Positions 14,323-16,619 of a stretch of 16,619 bases of DNA are shown piece by piece. A model generated the notes under the pieces. The model was not told the origin of the DNA, made no database searches, and was given only the letters and a program-made list of their open reading frames with translations. Location: the NCBI GenBank assembly GCA_964478055.1, contig CAYZHV010000064.1, positions 1 through 16,619 of the forward strand. Reading direction: 5' to 3'. The stretch is from CAYZHV01 sp964478055. GTDB lineage: Bacteria > Spirochaetota > Spirochaetia > DSM-27196 > Alkalispirochaetaceae. How positions within the stretch are numbered: position 1 is the stretch's first letter; each line of letters begins with the position of its first letter. The translations under genes were made by a program, and so were the position numbers.

Positions 14323-16044
14323 ATGAAGTTTAACGAGTTTTCTCTCGACCCCGCGATTTTGAAAGGTATTGATGAGGCGGGGTTCGAACGATGCACCCCT
14401 GTCCAGGAGCAGGCGATCCCATTTCTCCTGGAGGCCCGGGACGTAGCGGTCCAGTCCCAGACGGGTACCGGAAAGACCGCGGCTTTTCTCCTGCCGATTT
14501 TTCACCTCCTTCTTCACGACGAGCGATATCGAGGCCGGAGGGTGCTAATCATAGCCCCTACTCGGGAGCTGGCGGTCCAAATTGAAGAGGAAGCGCGACT
14601 TCTCGGGCAGTTTCTCGACTTTCGCGTGGCGAGCTTTTTCGGCGGTGTGGGTTATAAGCCGCAGCAAGACGCCCTGAAGGAGGGTTACGAGATTCTCGTG
14701 GGAACCCCCGGGCGCCTTATTGATCTCAACGAGTCAGGGACCCTCGACTTTCGGGAAATCGGCATCTGCATAATCGACGAGGCGGACCGTCTCTTTGACA
14801 TGGGCTTCTACCCGGACATTCGAAAGATGCTCCGTCGCATGGTCGAACGGGAAGAGCGGCTCACGTCGCTATTCAGCGCGACCCTGGGTACGCGGGTACG
14901 CAATCTCGCCTGGGAGTTTATGAATAACGCTCAGGAGATCGTGGTCACCCCGGAACAGATGACCGTCGAAGGCGTCAACCAGGAGCTCTACCACGTCTCC
15001 AAGTCAGAGAAGATGGAGCTTCTTATCGGCCTTCTCAAGAAGCACGAGCCATCGAGCGCGTTGATCTTTACCAATACCAAGCGCATGGCGGAAGAGGTGG
15101 CCAAGCGGCTGGAGATAAACGGCTTTCCCACGGACTACATTATCGGTGACCTACCCCAGAAGAAGCGGCTCAAGATAATCCGAACCATTAAAGAAGGAAA
15201 GAACGAAATCCTGGTGGCCACGGATGTTGCCGCCAGAGGTCTCCACATAGAAAACCTCGATCTGGTGGTGAACTACGATCTTCCGGAGGACCCGGAGAAT
15301 TACGTTCACCGGATCGGCAGAACTGCCCGAGCTGGCAGGGAGGGACACGCAATCTCCCTCGCCTGCGAGCGGTTTGTATATAGCCTCGAGGCCATAGAGA
15401 GCTTTATCGGCATGAAGATCCCCACCGGCTCCCTCTCCGACGACATTGTAGCCGCCGACGAGAGTCGCGGTCAGCGTATAGAGCTCGAGAGTGACCGTGA
15501 TCGCGGCGGACGCTCCGGGCGAGGTCGCGGGGGCAGAGACAGTAGAGACAGCCGAGACAGCCGAGAGTACGGCAGGGGAGGCGGCCGAGGCCGTCCTGCG
15601 GGCCCGAGAAAGAGCGCTCCGCCAAAGGGCAGGAGTCGTCCCAAGCCTACCGCGAGTCCTAGCGAGGAGCCGGAGCGATCCAAGCCGCGATACGAGCACG
15701 CCAAGGCGGAGGAGAACGAGCGCAAGCGACGCTCTCGCCGCCGAAGTGGCAAGGGTGAGCAGCGACGGAAGGAAGAGACCCCGGCGGGCCCTCCGAGCCG
15801 GGACAGCTCCCTCGACGATCGCCTCGAGTACTACAAGCAGAAATACGGCGAGGATTTCAAGCCAACCGAGGAGACGAGGAAGGCCGAAGGCGGTAGCCGT
15901 AAGGCTCCGGCGAAGCAGCGGCCCCGGAAAGAGCCTCCCAAATCAAAGGGTTCGGAGGCTCAAGAGAAAACCGGTGAGAAGGATGATTCCAAGACGGAAG
16001 GAGTCCTCGGTAAGCTACGAAATCTCTTTGGTGGAAAGAAATAG
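14323..16044 (+). CDS. DEAD-box RNA helicase with long basic RG-rich tail
   Basis: A 573-residue ATP-dependent RNA helicase. The core covers about 1-375: Q motif (FERCTPVQ, 21-28), Walker A QTGTGKT (46-52), PTREL (79-83), TPGR (128-131), DEAD (152-155), SAT (185-187), VATDVAARG (298-306) and HRIGRTARAGR (329-339). All catalytic motifs are intact. From about 392 to the end runs a low-complexity tail rich in Arg, Gly, Ser, Lys and Pro, with RG repeats and the triplet RDSRDSRDS; it probably binds RNA. An ordered-looking island, SLDDRLEYYKQKYGEDF, and a final hydrophobic motif (GVLGKLRNLFGGKK) interrupt the tail. RhlB- or CsdA-like roles in RNA decay or ribosome assembly are plausible; the exact subfamily cannot be fixed. 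ATG 14323 begins MKFNEFSL; TTG 14314 would add three residues. It lies directly before rpsD. Confidence 0.95.
   Translation: MKFNEFSLDPAILKGIDEAGFERCTPVQEQAIPFLLEARDVAVQSQTGTGKTAAFLLPIFHLLLHDERYRGRRVLIIAPTRELAVQIEEEARLLGQFLDFRVASFFGGVGYKPQQDALKEGYEILVGTPGRLIDLNESGTLDFREIGICIIDEADRLFDMGFYPDIRKMLRRMVEREERLTSLFSATLGTRVRNLAWEFMNNAQEIVVTPEQMTVEGVNQELYHVSKSEKMELLIGLLKKHEPSSALIFTNTKRMAEEVAKRLEINGFPTDYIIGDLPQKKRLKIIRTIKEGKNEILVATDVAARGLHIENLDLVVNYDLPEDPENYVHRIGRTARAGREGHAISLACERFVYSLEAIESFIGMKIPTGSLSDDIVAADESRGQRIELESDRDRGGRSGRGRGGRDSRDSRDSREYGRGGGRGRPAGPRKSAPPKGRSRPKPTASPSEEPERSKPRYEHAKAEENERKRRSRRRSGKGEQRRKEETPAGPPSRDSSLDDRLEYYKQKYGEDFKPTEETRKAEGGSRKAPAKQRPRKEPPKSKGSEAQEKTGEKDDSKTEGVLGKLRNLFGGKK
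15490..15790 (+). repeat. Low-complexity tract encoding the helicase RG/RS tail
   Basis: This stretch encodes repeated Arg-Gly, Arg-Asp-Ser and Lys/Arg-Ser units. Its clearest tandem element is three copies of an Arg-Asp-Ser codon triplet around 15535-15565, with near-identical nine-base units. The rest is compositionally biased rather than strictly repeated. Confidence 0.6.
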
Positions 16045-16079
16045 CGCATACCATCCTCTAGATGGGAAGGCATTGCCTC

Positions 16080-16108
16080 TTGACAGAGATTGACGGGACA
16101 GGTATGCT
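16080..16108 (+). promoter_or_regulatory. Predicted strong sigma-70 promoter of rpsD
   Basis: A perfect -35 hexamer TTGACA (16080-16085) and TATGCT (16103-16108) are spaced by exactly 17 bases. Transcription should start near 16115 and give a leader of about 44 bases with a strong Shine-Dalgarno. It lies 35 bases after the helicase stop and shows that rpsD is at least partly transcribed on its own. Confidence 0.8.
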
Positions 16109-16109
16109 G

Positions 16110-16129
16110 CCAACTCCCTGCACAGTTGG
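16110..16129. promoter_or_regulatory. Inverted repeat at the rpsD transcription start
   Basis: CCAACT (16110-16115) and AGTTGG (16124-16129) form a perfect six-base inverted repeat around an eight-base centre. It begins just after the -10 hexamer. If transcription starts near 16110 it makes a 5' hairpin; if near 16115 only half is transcribed and it would act as a DNA operator. Confidence 0.4.
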
Positions 16130-16158
16130 TGTCAGTTATTGTTAAGGAGATTGTTTGA

Positions 16159-16619
16159 ATGGCTCGAAATAGCACGGCCAAAGGAAAGATTGCACGACGA
16201 TTCGGCGTTAATATTTACGGAAACCCGAAGTACGATCGTCTTCTCAAGAAGAAGCCCCATCCCCCGGGAGAGCCGAAGAAGGGGCGCATTCGACAGACCG
16301 AGTATGCCCGCCAGCTGGCTGAGAAGCAGAAAGTAAAGTGGGCCTACGGCCTCTCGGAACGGCAGTTCCGGAATCTCTTCTACAAAGCCAAGACTCAGAA
16401 GGGCGTTACCGGCCATAACATGCTCATTCTTCTCGAGCGACGCCTCGACAACGTGGTCTACCGCCTCGGTATGGCTACCAGCCGCTCTCAGGCTCGACAG
16501 CTCGTAAGCCACGGGCACATCCTGCTCAACGAGCGGAAGGTGACCGTTCCCTCCGCGGTTGTACGCCCGGGAGACAAGATCAGCGTCAAGCAGAAGAAGG
16601 GCACCACGGAGCTCGTACG
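16159..16619 (+). CDS. rpsD: Ribosomal protein S4, cysteine-free form (3' end outside window)
   Basis: The first 153 codons of uS4, a primary 16S rRNA-binding protein that nucleates assembly of the 30S body. The start MARNSTAKGKIARRFGVNIYG is followed by PHPPGEPKKG, an S4-like YARQLAEKQKVKWAYGLSE, then the S4 RNA-binding domain with LERRLDNVVYRLG, ARQLVSHGHILLN and VRPGDKISVKQ. The N-terminal zinc-binding cysteines found in many S4 proteins are absent and no cysteine occurs in the visible part, so this is the C-minus form. The start is ATG 16159 with AAGGAG at 16144-16149, nine bases away. The frame stays open to the window end; about 50 C-terminal residues would be missing compared with a usual length near 200-205. 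It stands outside the usual ribosomal alpha operon, at least on its upstream side. Confidence 0.96.
   Translation, partial: MARNSTAKGKIARRFGVNIYGNPKYDRLLKKKPHPPGEPKKGRIRQTEYARQLAEKQKVKWAYGLSERQFRNLFYKAKTQKGVTGHNMLILLERRLDNVVYRLGMATSRSQARQLVSHGHILLNERKVTVPSAVVRPGDKISVKQKKGTTELV

Noticed and set aside
16051..16081. Short hairpins after the helicase gene (CCATC/GATGG and AGGC/GCCT), considered as a terminator.
   Set aside because: The stems are four to five bases and no T-tract follows; the rpsD -35 begins at once.
1..16619. A search for mobile elements, CRISPR arrays, tRNA genes, toxin-antitoxin pairs or defence genes.
   Set aside because: None was seen: no transposase or integrase motifs, no regularly spaced repeats and no cloverleaf-like sequences. 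Gene content and spacing are those of a core chromosomal region.

Overview
The window is a compact, GC-rich (roughly 55-60% by eye) bacterial chromosomal segment made almost entirely of housekeeping genes. Several traits point to a free-living member of the Spirochaetota (Spirochaetaceae-like): a eukaryote-like (type 2) IleRS, a cysteine-free ribosomal protein S4, a PASTA protein with no kinase domain, and a lipoprotein directly behind ileS. This assignment is inferred from protein character and gene order and was not tested by any search. There is no integrase, transposase, phage gene, CRISPR array, tRNA or rRNA, and no gene-free stretch above about 150 bases.

Layout, left to right. Positions 2-6810 (+) look like one tight operon: the 3' end of fmt, a membrane-anchored triple-PASTA protein (ATGA overlap with fmt), ileS (TTG start behind a strong Shine-Dalgarno), an unknown lipoprotein, hisH (GTGA overlap with the lipoprotein gene) and hisF. 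Positions 6812-7197 (+) hold a separately promoted FmdB-family zinc-ribbon gene. Positions 7227-7588 (+) hold a Cys-rich ArsR-family repressor with a palindrome in its own promoter, followed by a good intrinsic terminator at 7655-7687. Positions 7698-9867 (+) hold aroB and a secreted protein with three PPC-like repeats. On the minus strand, 13797-9894 hold hisS followed by a DEAH-box HrpA-like helicase. From 13882 (+) come a small two-helix membrane protein, a DEAD-box RNA helicase with a long basic RG-rich tail, and a separately promoted rpsD that runs off the window.

Functional themes are translation (fmt, ileS, hisS, rpsD), RNA remodelling (two helicases), amino-acid supply (the HisFH glutamine-amidotransferase/cyclase pair; 3-dehydroquinate synthase) and the cell envelope (PASTA protein, lipoprotein, PPC protein, two-helix membrane protein). 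The ArsR regulator is an orphan, with no cognate transporter or enzyme beside it.

The most interesting signals are regulatory. Apparent first genes of transcription units (arsR, hisS, and probably aroB and the DEAD-box helicase) lack a Shine-Dalgarno sequence and have a -10-like hexamer only 6-12 bases before the start codon, suggesting leaderless or near-leaderless mRNAs. Internal operon genes, fmdB and rpsD have clear Shine-Dalgarno sequences. Operator-like dyads sit on the arsR, fmdB and rpsD promoters. The ileS-linked lipoprotein is the best candidate for poorly described biology. I did not find a clearly novel multi-gene system.
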